A stretch of 64,000 nucleotides of DNA, from the NCBI GenBank assembly GCA_029339195.1, contig JAPTJF010000043.1, forward strand, positions 62,001-126,000, in the 5' to 3' direction. A program made the position numbers and the translations under genes. Numbering within the stretch: the first letter of the stretch is position 1; every line of letters starts with the position of its first letter. This document shows positions 1-10,986 of this stretch, one piece after another. Origin of the DNA: Micractinium sp. NFX-FRZ (Eukaryota; Chlorophyta; Trebouxiophyceae; Chlorellales; Chlorellaceae). The notes under the pieces are model-generated. The model ran no database searches. It saw only the letters and a program-made list of their open reading frames with translations, and was not told the DNA's origin.

Positions 1-3000
1 AAACCCCGCCCACCCGCCCACCCACCGGTGAAGGTCTTGTGAGAGACCAGGTGGTCGGGCACGCCCTCCGCCCTCAGCGCCGCCTCATCCTTGCCGCTGG
101 CCAGCGCGTCGGGCTGGGCAAAGAAGTTGCACATCAGCTCCTCGTGGCTGCTCACCTTCTCGCCCTGCACGTGTGGCACAGCAGGAACAGCATGGCAGGC
201 AGCGCCAGGTAATGGTCAAGGCATGGCGCAGTGCGCCCACTGCCTGGTTGGCAGGCTCAAGGGTTGCTAACCGCTGCCTCAGGGGTACCGGCGCCACTCA
301 CCCTCAACCCAACTGCGGGTAGACATCCTGCTGGCTGCCTCGCCACTCTTCTTGCCATACCAAGCACCTGAATTTATTTTTCTACTTCACCCACCCGCAG
401 GTAGTCATTGCACCCACCTGCAGATAGACGTCCTGCTGGCTGCGCGCCACGCCGATGAACTCGGCAGGGATGACGCGGCCCTGCAGGGGGGCACGCAGGG
501 GTGTGTGTTGCATTACACCGCACTGGTGCTGTGATGCGGGAGAGGGGGATGCGTCAACGCACCACGCCGACGATGTCAGCCGGAATGAAGCGGCCCATCC
601 AGTCGCCGGATTTACTGAACTGATACACCCCACCCACCTGGTGTATGAGCTGGTAGAACGAGTGCTGCCCATTGGTGCCCGGCTCGCCAAAGTCAATCTC
701 CCCTGCAGGCCACCACGTATGGCCATCACAAAAGTGCGTGCAACAGAGAGATGAGTGGGGAGGCAAGCAAGCAAGCAAGCAGAAGGGTGCCCAAAGTCAG
801 GCCCAGCTGCAGCCCAGGTGGTCAGTCTGGCGGGGCACATGGGAAGGCGAGGGGGCACCCTCACACTAGCGGGGGAAGGCGCAGAGCTGCAGATGCCGCC
901 GTGCTGCCTTGCAGCAACCCGCCCAATTCCGCGCCCACACCACGTGCACACGACGCACCCGTCTCGTAGGGCAGGCGCGTGCCGTCCAGCGCCACCCCCT
1001 TGCCGTTGCTCTCCATGGACAGCTGCTGGATGTGGGGCGCAAAGTGCTGCAGCGCCTGCTGGTAGGGCAGGATGGCGGTGGTGGCGTGGCCCAAAAAGGT
1101 GGTGTTCCACACCTGCGGGCGGGGAGGGGAGAGCAGGGGGCAGCGAGGAGGCAGAGCGTGTGCATGTGATGCAAGTACTGGAGAAACCGTGCCCGAAGGT
1201 GGTGTTCCACACCTGCGGGCGAGGGAGCGGAGGTAGGTGCGCAGGGTTGGGGGGGTGGGCTGGGCTGCGAGGCAGGCGGCGCAGGTGCGTGGCTGGTGCA
1301 CACTGCCAACCTCCCCCCACCTGTCTCCTGCTGAGCCCCCGTGCACCAAACCCTCCCCAAGGCTACCTTTTCTGCCCCTCCCCTCCTCTTCCCCCGCACC
1401 CCCGCAACCCCTCACGTTCAGCAGGCCCAGCAGGGCGGGCAGGTTGTCCTGCAGCGGGGCGGAGCGGAAGTGGGAGTCCATGGCGTGCATGCCCGACAGG
1501 AAGCGCTCCATCACCTGCAGAGCAAGTGGGGCAGGGAGTTGGCGGGGCAAACAAAGCATGCGCCATGTGAGTCGTAGAAAGATGAACAGTTGCTAACTCA
1601 AACAAACGGTGTGCGTGCCCGTCAGGAGGCATCCCACCACCAGGGGCGGCTAGCGCAAAGTCAGGCTTGCGTGCGGCTCCAATGCCTGCACAATTGGTGC
1701 ACCCCAGGCGGCTCCTGCTGCACCGTTGTTATGGCAACCAGCAAACCGTATTTGTAAGTTCTGAAGGGACGATGCAAACTCGTAAAATGGCACACTGCAG
1801 TCACGGCAGTTCAGGCACAGCAGCAGCCGTGTAGACGCTCACCGGGAAGCCGTAGTGGAGGGAGAGGGGCACCATGCCGACGGCGGAGGACACGGAGAAG
1901 CGTCCGCCCACCCAGTCCCAGAAGCCAAACGAGTTGGCGGGGTCCAGCCCAAACTCGGCCACCGCCTTGAGGTTGGTGCTGCATGGCGTGGGGATGATGG
2001 GCGGGCAGCAGAGGAGAGCGATCAAGAGCAATGAAGGCAGCCCGCGGGCATGGGAGGTAGGGGTTCACCAGCAGAAAGCTTTGCCAAGGGCAGCCCCCAG
2101 ACTCGGCCACCACTTTCAAGTTGGTTGAGGGCCTCAGTGGTGGAGGGGGAAGGGTGGTGCAATGCAACACATACTGTTGCATTGCAACCCCTCGAGCGCA
2201 ATGCACCGCTCCCACCTGACCCAAGCAATCACGTGCTTGGCCACAGCCTCGGGCCAGCCCCCCACACCAATGCAACAGGGCGAGCAAACCAATGCAACAA
2301 TGCAACACGCGAGCGCAATGCACCGCTCCCACCTGACGGCAATCATGTGCTTGGCCACCGCCTCGGGCCCTAGCCGCTCCGTCAGCCACGCCCGCACTGT
2401 GCGCGCGTTCAGCATCGTCTCAGCCGTGGTGAACGTCTTGCTGCAGGGGTCGGGATTCGCAGGTGTTGTGTTGCTGAGTGTTTGGAGGTGCAGCCTGCCA
2501 CCAACTCGTTGGTGTGCACTGCCGGTCTGCCACACAACCTCACACATCTCCCATGCCCTCCCCCCACCCCGTGTTACCCTGTTCCTATCCACAATCAACT
2601 CAGTGTTGCGCACCTAGGGGGTTTGGCACCACCTCCCTGGCCCCTACAAATGCTGGTAGTACAGCATTTCACCTCCTGAAGCGCCCACCTGACAATGACC
2701 ACCAGCGTCGTCTCCGGGTCCATCCCGCTCAGCGCGCGCACAGCGTCCACCGGATCCACATTTGCCAGGAACACCAGCTGGCGCCCCGCCGCCTGCCCAG
2801 GGCGAGCAGTATCAACCCGTATGGAACGAATGCAAGTTAGCACTGTTGAGGAATGACAGTTGGCGCCCTGCCGCCTGAACAGGGATCAATTGTCAATCGT
2901 CAACCAAGTTAACTGGCTCCCCGGGGAGGGGCTGAAGAACACACAGTGAGGCCGCCGTGGGGCAGGCAAACAGCGGGCCGCCGCCCGCCCTCCTCCATTC

Positions 3001-4340
3001 TGGTTACCACTCCTGTCTCTCCAGCTCTCAAACACAAAACTGCGCCAAGGCCTCACACCAGCCTGCGCCCTGGCCTCAGGCATGTACAGAGAAAGCGGAT
3101 GCTTGCATGCTCCATTCCCCATCTTGATTTGAAAGCACCCAAAGGCCGCCCCCGTCCCACCAACCTGCGCCATGGCCTCGGGCTCCGTTGAGAGCGCTGT
3201 GTGCACAAAAAGGGGCCCCAGGGCGGAGCCCCCAATGCCGATGGACACCACATTAGTGAGGGGCTTGCCGGTCACGCCTGTCACCTCGCCGCTGCGCACG
3301 CGCTCTGCGGGCAGCAGGGTGCGGCAGTCGGGGAGTGGGTGAGTGGGTGGGAGGGAGGCTTGCCAGTGGTGCCGCCCTTCAACCCACCGCGGTGGACGCT
3401 CTCTGAACAAGAGGCAGCCATGCATGAGAGAGCAGTAGCGGGGGATCCAGGGGTTTGAGTGGCGAGCGGCGGCAGCAAGGTAAGGAGCAAGTAGGCGAGG
3501 CGGGAGTGCAGCTGGCGCGCTAGTGCCGAACTTTGTGCATCAGCAGCAACAGCAGCAGTTGCAGGGCCGCCCCATCCAGCCCCCATTGCTCTCACAAACC
3601 CCAGCAGCCTGCCTCCTTGCCTGTGAAGGCCTTGATCTTGTCCAGCACGGCCCACACCTCGGGCACCACATTGCTCCCCTTGTCCTCCACCACAGCGTCG
3701 CGCGGCGCGCGCAGCGCGGTGTGCAGCACAGCACGGTCCTCCGTCGAGTTGATGTGGGTGCCGCTGAACATGGCGTCGATCTTGCCCTTCACGTCTGCCG
3801 CTGCCGCCAAGTCCAGCAGCAGCTGGGGGTGGATGAAGGCAGAGGGGTTGGAAAAGTTTAGATGTTGCTCCGCAAACCACCCCGCATTCCACGTCCGCCA
3901 GCTCCAGCAGCAGCTGCAGTGGGTGATGGCAGACTCGGACAGCTGCTAGCCAGCCATACCTTGAGGGTGTCGGGTGTGGCATTCTGGCGGGAGAAGTCCA
4001 TGTACACGCCATCCGCCTCACGGATCATGGCCTGGGTGCGAGCCTCATCCTCCAGCAGCTGCTTCAGGTGCCTGCAGGGACGAGAAACAGAAATACGCAG
4101 CGGTGGCAGTGGCGGGGGGGGGGCGGTGGCGGCAGCGGCGACGGTGGGCGGGACAAGGCCCGCTGGCGGCGGGCGCGCGGCTAATTGAGTCTGCGCGTGA
4201 TCGCAGTCGACACCCAGATCAGGTGCAGTCGCATCAAACGAGGCGCTGCAGGCGTCGCCAAACTCCACTCACGTCTTCTTGACAGCGCCGACATGATCCA
4301 CGACAGCCTTCCACTCCGGAGTATCACTGATCAGTGGCAT
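1..4340 (-). CDS. PGI1: Glucose-6-phosphate isomerase, plant cytosolic type (3' end off the left edge)
   Basis: Interconverts glucose-6-phosphate and fructose-6-phosphate in glycolysis, gluconeogenesis and sucrose metabolism. Twelve exons read in one frame: 4340-4273, 4071-3960, 3822-3621, 3304-3165, 2792-2689, 2440-2333, 1978-1843, 1514-1416, 1112-959, 702-638, 480-418, 164-26, giving 463 codons of an enzyme usually about 560 long. Visible motifs: [11 protein letters not shown], the LANVDP and [14 protein letters not shown] blocks, the family signature [14 protein letters not shown], and [21 protein letters not shown] split over two lines of homology with plant cytosolic enzymes ([10 protein letters not shown], then HSFYQLIHQ). 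The start ATG at 4340 opens [10 protein letters not shown], the usual N-terminus, so no transit peptide is required; an open frame continues upstream, so a targeted isoform is not excluded. The intron after 3621 has a GC donor. Many introns carry copies of neighbouring exon edges. Function is certain; compartment is inferred from sequence type. Confidence 0.95.
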
Positions 4341-4982
4341 GTTTGGCCGTTGGTCACACGGCGCAGGGTTCAAGAGCACAGCAACAACAAGCGGGGTTCG
4401 CCCACGCCGCTGTCCGAGGTGCGATGCCGGGTGCGAAATAACCGGCAGAGTCGTAAGATCGCCAGATGTCGAGGTTGCGCGCAGGATGGCGCTGGCTGGG
4501 AAGTGGGCAAGCCCCGCCAGGGTGGCGCCTGCGGTCAGCGGCAATGTGCCACCATTCTCTGCTGTTCCCAAGCAGCGCCTGCCCCCTTAAGACAACGAGA
4601 TTTACAGAGTCTAGTTGTTTGTCAGACTTCAGTTTGACCACTGCAGTGGAGAGCAGCTGTGTATGCCGGTGAGGGGGGCCGGGAGGCAGGGCGGCGCCGC
4701 CGCACGTCAAGAAGAGGCGGTCCGAGGGAAGCGATTGCAGGCGAGTGAGAAGGATTGAGGAGTGCGTTGATGTGGACTGCACGACGTCAGGGAACGGTAC
4801 CTGTGACCTGAAATAGTGTGATGAGAAGATGCCGATTCAGAAGGAGAGGCAGGGGGGCAATCCTGGCTGGCAACCGCAGCGCTGCTGAGAGCAGGCGAGC
4901 TGGGGTGCAGCCCCAGCCTCGCCTTTGCTAGACTAGACTGTTCTGCACTGTATCGGATTAGGCTGGCCTTGTGCTTGCCCGC
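4341..4982 (-). promoter_or_regulatory. Upstream region of the isomerase gene
   Basis: Non-coding interval between the isomerase start and the stop of the next minus-strand gene. It should hold the isomerase promoter and 5' leader and the rhomboid 3' UTR. A long GTG-led minus-strand frame crosses it, but has no ATG and does not join the isomerase frame. A short CTAGACTAGACTG repeat lies near 4929. No TATA box or TTACA signal was recognised. Confidence 0.4.
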
Positions 4983-7398
4983 CTACCGCAGCTGGCGGGG
5001 CTCGCTCCTGAAGAGGGGCAGCGGTGCGGCATCCACCAGCCACTCGCCCCGCTTCCCCGCCAGCCGCATCGCCTTCCACCGCGGGCCCAGCAGCAGCGCC
5101 GCCAGCGCGCCGCCCGCCATGCCGCCCAGGTGCCCCCTGCAACAGGCAAGACATGTTTTGTTCACGCAATCAATCAGTTACAATCGTGTGCCACCCAGGT
5201 GGCCCCCGCAGTAGCGCGCACAACATGTGCAACAACGGGTGGGCATACCCGCATGCCTCTGGTGCATGCAGCAGAAGCGCCTGTAGCACTGCATCCCTCT
5301 AACTTCCAGCACGACTGACTGGCCGGCTGGTGTAGTTTTGACATGAGCACCGACGTTCACCTTCCTTCAATGGGCTTCAACACACCCAGCTCACCCCCCA
5401 GCCCACCCCCCATGCACCCACACCACACACCAGTTGTCGATGCGAGGGTTGCTGAGGCCGTAGAGCACGTTGAACAGCAGCGTGCTCCACAGCTGCTTCA
5501 GCACCATGTCGCTGCGCTTGCCGTAGATGTCCCTGCAGGCGGGGGCAGCGAGGCATTGACGCAAGGGCCGCATGAGGGCCACGTTCACAGTACAGCGGCT
5601 GAACCACACAGTGCTATAAGCTGTAACTGTCCCCCCTGTCTATTCAAACAGACAGGAGGTGCAGACATGCGTGTGAGAGCTCCGGACCCCGCTCGCCTGC
5701 CCGCCCCCTTCCACCACCACCCCTTGCCTCATCCCCAACCTAGGCCACACAGAACACACACTGCCCCACCTGTTGCGGTAAAAGTACATGGCCAGCGCCC
5801 CGCCCACGCCAAAGATGGCTCCCGAGGCCCCCAGGCTGGGGGACTGCGAGCCGAAGAAGGAGGCCACGTTGCCCGCCACGGCCGCCGCCAGGTACATGAG
5901 CACAAAGCGCTGGTGCCTGAAAGGCAGGGAGGATACGAAGCGAGGCAAGGGTGGTGAGACGTTGCAGGCAGGGTTGCTGACGGGCACAGCAGCACAACGC
6001 GCTGGTGCGTGAAGGTGTGGGTGCATGAGAAGTGAGGGAGGGGACAGGAAGCGAGGGGAGGGTGGTGAGAGATTGCAAGGAGGAGTATTAGGTGAGGGAA
6101 GGCAGGAGGGGCGGGGCGGTGAGTTTGCTGCAGCCAGCCGCGCCCCCAGCCTGTGTGGAGCCGCCCCGCCCACCCCGCAGTCCTCCCCACCCTGCACGAT
6201 TCCTCGCCCCGGCAATGCGCCTCCAGCAACGCTTCTACGTGTAAGGTAACAAAGGACATGCCGGCCACAGGTTGCCTCTATTGGGGGAGAGGAGGCATGC
6301 AAACACTATTTGCAAACATCGCACTGGCAGCAGCCCCCTCACCCCGCGGTGCGCTCCACCAGGGGCCCCAGGTTGTTGAGGGAGTATGAGTTGACGACCA
6401 GGTGCATGATGTTGCCGTGGAGGAAGGCGGGGGTGAGCAGGCGCCACCACTGGCCCGCCAGGATCAGCGCGTTGATCTGAGAGGGTGGCCGGGTGGTTGG
6501 GTGGGTGGTGGGGGGAGGGGCGGGGGCAGGGGCGGGGGCAGAGTCGGTGGTTTGCAGAGAGGAGGGAAGTTCAGGCAGGCATGCATCCGTGCTAGCAGGC
6601 AGGCAGGAGACTGTATTAACCTCTGTCTCCAGCGGGAGGTGCATCTATGCATCTATGCATCTATGCATCTTCTATCCATACATCTAGGGGTCTCCTGCAG
6701 CCCCCCACCCGCCTGCTGCTGCACCTCCAGGCTTGCTGCGACCCCAACCCCTCTCCATAACCTCCCCGCCCGCCCGCCCCCACGCCCGCCCACCTTGACG
6801 CCCCACACCGTCACCACCTCCTTGGACAGCAGCTGCAGGCCAAACATGAGGGCGTTGCCCACCAGCAGCGCATCCGTGGCCCTCCGGGCGGGGTCTCCAA
6901 ACTCGCCAGAGCCGGCGCCGCCCCTGACGCTGCCGCCTCTGCGGGAGTAGCCCGCCCTGCAGGCCAGGGCGCGCGGTGTGGGCAGGTGTTTGTAGGCAGG
7001 CGCGTGAGTCTGGGTGTGGAATAAGAGGAAGGTTCTCCTGCATCTTGCTTGCTTGGCTCTTAGCCCTGCTAACCCCTGCAATCACCTGGTCCATGGTTCC
7101 CTGGTCCATGGTTCTCTGGGACGCGCCACCCAGCAGCCCGGCAGCTTCTGAACAAGCCCAGCCCACACACGTCTCAGGTGTTGTGCACTCACGCTGCTAG
7201 GGAGAGTGGCGGCAAGCGGCCTGCTGCTGCTGCTGCCAGGCCAGACAGGCCAGCCGCTGCTGCGACACGGGCGGAGGCTGCGCCCAGTGTTGCACGTCTG
7301 CTACCGCCGCCGCTACTGCTGGCGGCCAGTGCTGGCAGGTGGCACGGCCTGGGCGCCCAGGACCGCACCCAAGCGGCGCCTGCACCCAGTGGGTTCAT
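4983..7398 (-). CDS. Rhomboid-family intramembrane serine protease, probably plastid
   Basis: Membrane-embedded serine protease that cleaves transmembrane segments of its substrates. Six exons: 7398-7193, 6956-6794, 6476-6343, 5916-5770, 5532-5431, 5136-4983; 301 residues. Residues 1-75 are Ala/Ser/Arg-rich and resemble a chloroplast transit peptide. The core shows the second-helix pattern HGNIMHLVVN (about residue 144), the catalytic Ser in SPSLGASGAIFG (about 198-201) and the catalytic His in GHLGGMAGGA (about 253), so the Ser-His dyad is intact. The protein ends with a short basic tail. It points the same way as the isomerase gene and divergently from the L-2-hydroxyglutarate dehydrogenase. 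Two introns contain copies of adjacent exon edges and one contains an ATGCATCT array. Family assignment is firm; plastid location is inferred and the substrate is unknown. Confidence 0.9.
6641..6675. repeat. ATGCATCT octamer microsatellite in a rhomboid intron
   Basis: About four tandem copies of an 8-bp unit (gcatctat) lie inside the second intron of the rhomboid gene. Each unit contains the palindrome ATGCAT. No function is implied. Confidence 0.8.
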
Positions 7399-7731
7399 CA
7401 CGGCTGCCGCCCGGCTGCTGCAGAGGCTGCGATGTGCGGGAGGCGAGTGGTTGTGGCTTGCGCACGCTTCGAGCCAGTGCACGCGATGTAAGTTGCTCAA
7501 ATAGTGTCGGATGATGCTTGCGGTGGGCAATGGGCTTGCGAGAGATTTTGCGGGTGCTTGCCCTGAGCTGGCGCCACCAGGCGGTCGCGAAAGGAACGCA
7601 ACTTTCACGCCCCACCCAACATGAGACACGATATAAGATATTTAGATCCTCAGAGAGCCCCCAGCAATTGGCCTGGGGTTCTGCTTCCCTTTGCAGGCCC
7701 CCCGTCCTTCTTGCCCTCCCCACGCGCTGCC
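7399..7731. promoter_or_regulatory. Shared divergent promoter region: rhomboid (-) / L2HGDH (+)
   Basis: The 333 bp between the two start codons must hold both promoters and 5' leaders. An AT-richer patch with ATATAAGATATTTAG lies at about 7632-7646, roughly 85 bp before the dehydrogenase ATG, and is the best TATA-like candidate. The assignment rests on gene orientation; no factor-binding site was recognised. Confidence 0.45.
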
Positions 7732-10700
7732 ATGGCCCACCGTGCAGCTTACAGCGTATTTCGCAGCCCCACAGCGTGGGGGGCGATGCACCAACTGCTC
7801 TGCCCTGGTGGCACCGCTGCCAGCGCCGGTGCCGCCAACGCCGCCGCCGCCTCGGTTGCAGCCCTGCACCAGCACCTGCGCCGCCTGTCCTCCTACGCTT
7901 CGGCCCCTTCAGACCAGCTGGATGCCGAGGTGGTGGTGATTGGGGCGGGCGTCGTGGGCCTGGCATTAGCCCGGGAGCTGGCGCTGGCGGGGCGCAGCGT
8001 GATGCTGCTGGAGGCGGCGGGCAGCGTCGGGTCGGAGACCAGCAGTCGCAACAGCGAGGTGGGCGCATGGCAGTAGCCGTGTCGCAGCATACTGTGACTT
8101 TTAGACGGGCTGTAAGGTGGTCCAGGTGTGTTGCGGGTTGCCAACCTGGGTTCCACTCCCCTTCTGCCGGGCCTGCCGCGCTGCATTCATTTTGTTTGGA
8201 GCCGCCTTCTCCCACCTAACCCGACGGGTTTCCCTCACACCCCCTCCCCCTTGCCTGGCCTGCTCTCCTCCCTCCCCAGGTCATCCATGCGGGTGAGAAG
8301 CAGCACCCATGAGGTTTCCCAGGCTGGGTGCACGTGATCAGCGGTCCCGGTGCGCAGGCCGGCAGGGGCTGGAGGGCGCTTCCTGCCGCCTCCTGCCGCC
8401 TGAAAGCCTCACGCACTGCTGTATATGCTGACTTCAACCAGTCAGCTGCCTCCCCTGACTGCCTGCCCACTCCCCTCCGTAGGCTTGTACTACCCTCCCG
8501 GCAGCCTCAAGGCGCGGCTGTGCGTGGCGGGGAAGCAGGCGCTGTACGCGTTTTGCGAGCAGTACGACGTGCCGTACCGCCGCCTGGGCAAGCTGCTGGT
8601 AGCCAGTACTGAGGTGCAGGTGGGTGCTCGCCTGGGGAGGTAGCAGGCGAGTCATCACACACAAAGTGCCTCACCAACCCTAAAAGTGTTCAGCTTCAGA
8701 GCACCAGAGAGAATGACAGTCGAGCTCAACATCTTCCTCTCTCTCCCACCGCTCTCTCTCCCAGGTGGGCGCGCTGAGCGCGCTGCGCGACTCGGCGCTC
8801 GCCAACGGCGTGCAGCTGCAGCCGCTGGGTCAGCAGCAGGTGGCTGAGCTGGAGCCAGCGGTGCGCTGCCACGCTGCGCTGCTGTCGCCCAGCACCGGCA
8901 TCGTTGACAGCCACAGGTGGGTGCAGGCTAGCTGGGTGGGGCGGGCGGGCAGACTGCCTGGTACTGCTGCTGTTTGGGGGTTCGGCCCTGCTTGCTGCTG
9001 CTGTGTGTGCTGCGCAGGCCGCAGGTCAAAGGGCTGGCGTGTGTGGGATGCGGTGTGCTGATGACACGGCTCGCCAGGCTGGCTGGGCAGCCCTCACGTG
9101 AGCAGCCGTGTCTGTACTTCCCCTGCCCCACTACTGCCCTCCTGCCCCCTCTCTTCTATGCACCCGAGGCAGCCTCGCTGTGAAGCTGCACTGGCGAAGC
9201 ACACCATCACCGCCCCATGCCTGCGTGTTTGCTTGGTTGTTTCATAGGACACCTGCCCTCAGCAGGTGCCGGCAATGCTGCCATGCTCCGGCTCCTCTTG
9301 CAGCCTCAGGCCACTCACACCCTGAGCCGGCGATGGGCGGCAGCACCGGCAGTTCACGCCCGATTGGATTGGGGTGGACAGCTCCTTCCTCACACTTGAC
9401 GTCCCCATGCGCCCGCCTGCCTCCCTGCCTGTTTGCACCTCCTTGCAGCCTCATGGCGGAGCTGCACCGCCAGTTTGAGGAGGCGGGAGGCACGACAGCC
9501 TTCCACTGTTGTGTGGAGGGCGGCAGCGTGGGTGGCCCCATCAAGCGGCTCAGCGTGCGGGACGCCGGCAGCGGCGAGGTGGTGGAGGTGGCGGCAGGGG
9601 CGGTGGTGAACGCTGCGGGGCTGCACGCACAGGTGGGGCGGGTTGGGTGGGCCGGGTGGGAGCCGGTGAGTGCGATGCCATCGACTTCACACTCCCATGA
9701 TCGGTTCTGGCGTTCCACTGTCTGACACTGCCTTACCCTTCTTTGACTGCTTTGCCTGCCGCTGCGCCCGCTCACCTGCCCTGCCCTGCCCCGCCCTTGC
9801 CCCGCGTCGCCTGCTCGCAGGCGGTAGCTGCCACCCTGGAGGGCCTGCCCCCCGCCTCCATCCCGCCCCTCCACCTGGCCAAGGGCAACTACTTCTCTTT
9901 AGCACCAGGCAGCCTGTCCGGCATGGGCCCGGGGGGCACCCCCGCCACCTTCCGGCACCTGGTGTACCCCCTGCCGGAGCCGGGCACCGCGGGGCTGGGC
10001 ACACATCTGACGCTGGACCTGGCTGGGGGCGTGCGCTTTGGGCCCGACGTCGAGTGGTGCGTGCGTGCATGTGTGGGTTTGTGTGGGTGGTGTATGCATG
10101 TGCGGGGTTGCCGGCGGGGTGGGCATGAATGTGGGGACGCGAGGGCGCGGGAGGCGGGCGGGCGGGCAGGCGGGAGCAGGGGCCTGCGGAAAACGACTGC
10201 GTGGGCGCATGGCAGCGGCAAGTGGTGGCCCCTGGCAGTCTCTGTTCCCGCGCCCGCCCCTGCTGTGGCCCTGCCATCGCCCCGCCCTGTCACGCTCAAC
10301 CGCCCTTATTGTGCCCCCCTGCCTCCGCCTCCCCCTGCCCTCTTCAGGCTGCCCCCAGGCACTGACCCCCGCTGCATCGACTACACGGTGTCACCAGAGC
10401 GGGCGGAGCCGTTCTATGCTGCCATCCGCTCCTACCTGCCGGCCCTGCCTGATGGCGCGTTGCAGCCCGCCTACTCTGGAGTGAGGCCCAAGGCGAGTGA
10501 GGAAGCAGTGTGCAACGCAGATGTGCTGAGGAGTTTGAGGGCTGCAGGTTGGCTGTGCGTCGTTTGGTGCACACTGGCGGCAGGACCAGCACGGGTGTGC
10601 AGCCAACTGGGAGCAGCGGGCGCAGCTGGCCTGCCCAAGTGCTCTGCTGGCTCCCCGCAGACTTGAAATGTAGTTCAATGATTGATTGATTGATCCATTG

Positions 10701-10986
10701 ATTGGTTGATTGGTTGATTGCATTGCGCAAGGGGGCTGCAGCACGCTGCATCCCAGCTTCTGCCGGGCAACCCCATGCTCTAACAGCAGTGCCCGTTTCC
10801 CCTCGCGTGCTCCGCCTGCTGCAGGTTTCGGGGCCTGGGCAGGCCGCGGGCGACTTTGTGGTCTCGGGGCCCCGCCAGCACGGCGTGCCTGGGGTGCTGA
10901 GCCTGTTTGGGATTGAGTCCCCGGGCCTGACCTCGGCGCTGGCGCTGGCGCAGCTGGCAGTGCAGCGGCTGGCTGGGTCGGCTTGA
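7732..10986 (+). CDS. L2HGDH: L-2-hydroxyglutarate dehydrogenase (FAD-dependent, mitochondrial)
   Basis: Oxidises L-2-hydroxyglutarate to 2-oxoglutarate, a metabolite-repair reaction at the mitochondrial inner membrane. Eight exons: 7732-8058, 8280-8292, 8483-8619, 8765-8916, 9449-9632, 9821-10056, 10348-10492, 10825-10986; 451 residues. The N-terminal 60 residues are Ala/Ser/Arg-rich, like a mitochondrial presequence. The dinucleotide-binding motif [18 protein letters not shown] is at about residues 66-83. The conserved [18 protein letters not shown] block follows and is assembled through a 13-nt microexon. Further family blocks are LAKGNYFSL and SGVRPK-VSGPGQ near the C-terminus, then [18 protein letters not shown]. 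The intron after 10492 needs a GC donor (AAG|GCGAGT) to keep phase. The start was chosen as the first ATG giving a presequence. Strong identification; location is inferred. Confidence 0.93.
10678..10725. repeat. GATT/GGTT tetranucleotide microsatellite
   Basis: Imperfect tandem (GATT)n and (GGTT)n units lie in the last intron of the L-2-hydroxyglutarate dehydrogenase gene, about 100 bp before its acceptor. A simple repeat. Confidence 0.85.

Noticed and set aside
3281..4021. 246-codon minus-strand open frame overlapping isomerase exons
   Set aside because: It crosses introns, has Pro/Ser/Ala-rich composition, and the true exons in other frames match the isomerase family residue by residue.
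4354..4782. Minus-strand frame starting QSTSTHSSILL as an isomerase transit peptide
   Set aside because: It begins with GTG, not ATG, and is not in phase with the [10 protein letters not shown] exon without an unsupported splice.
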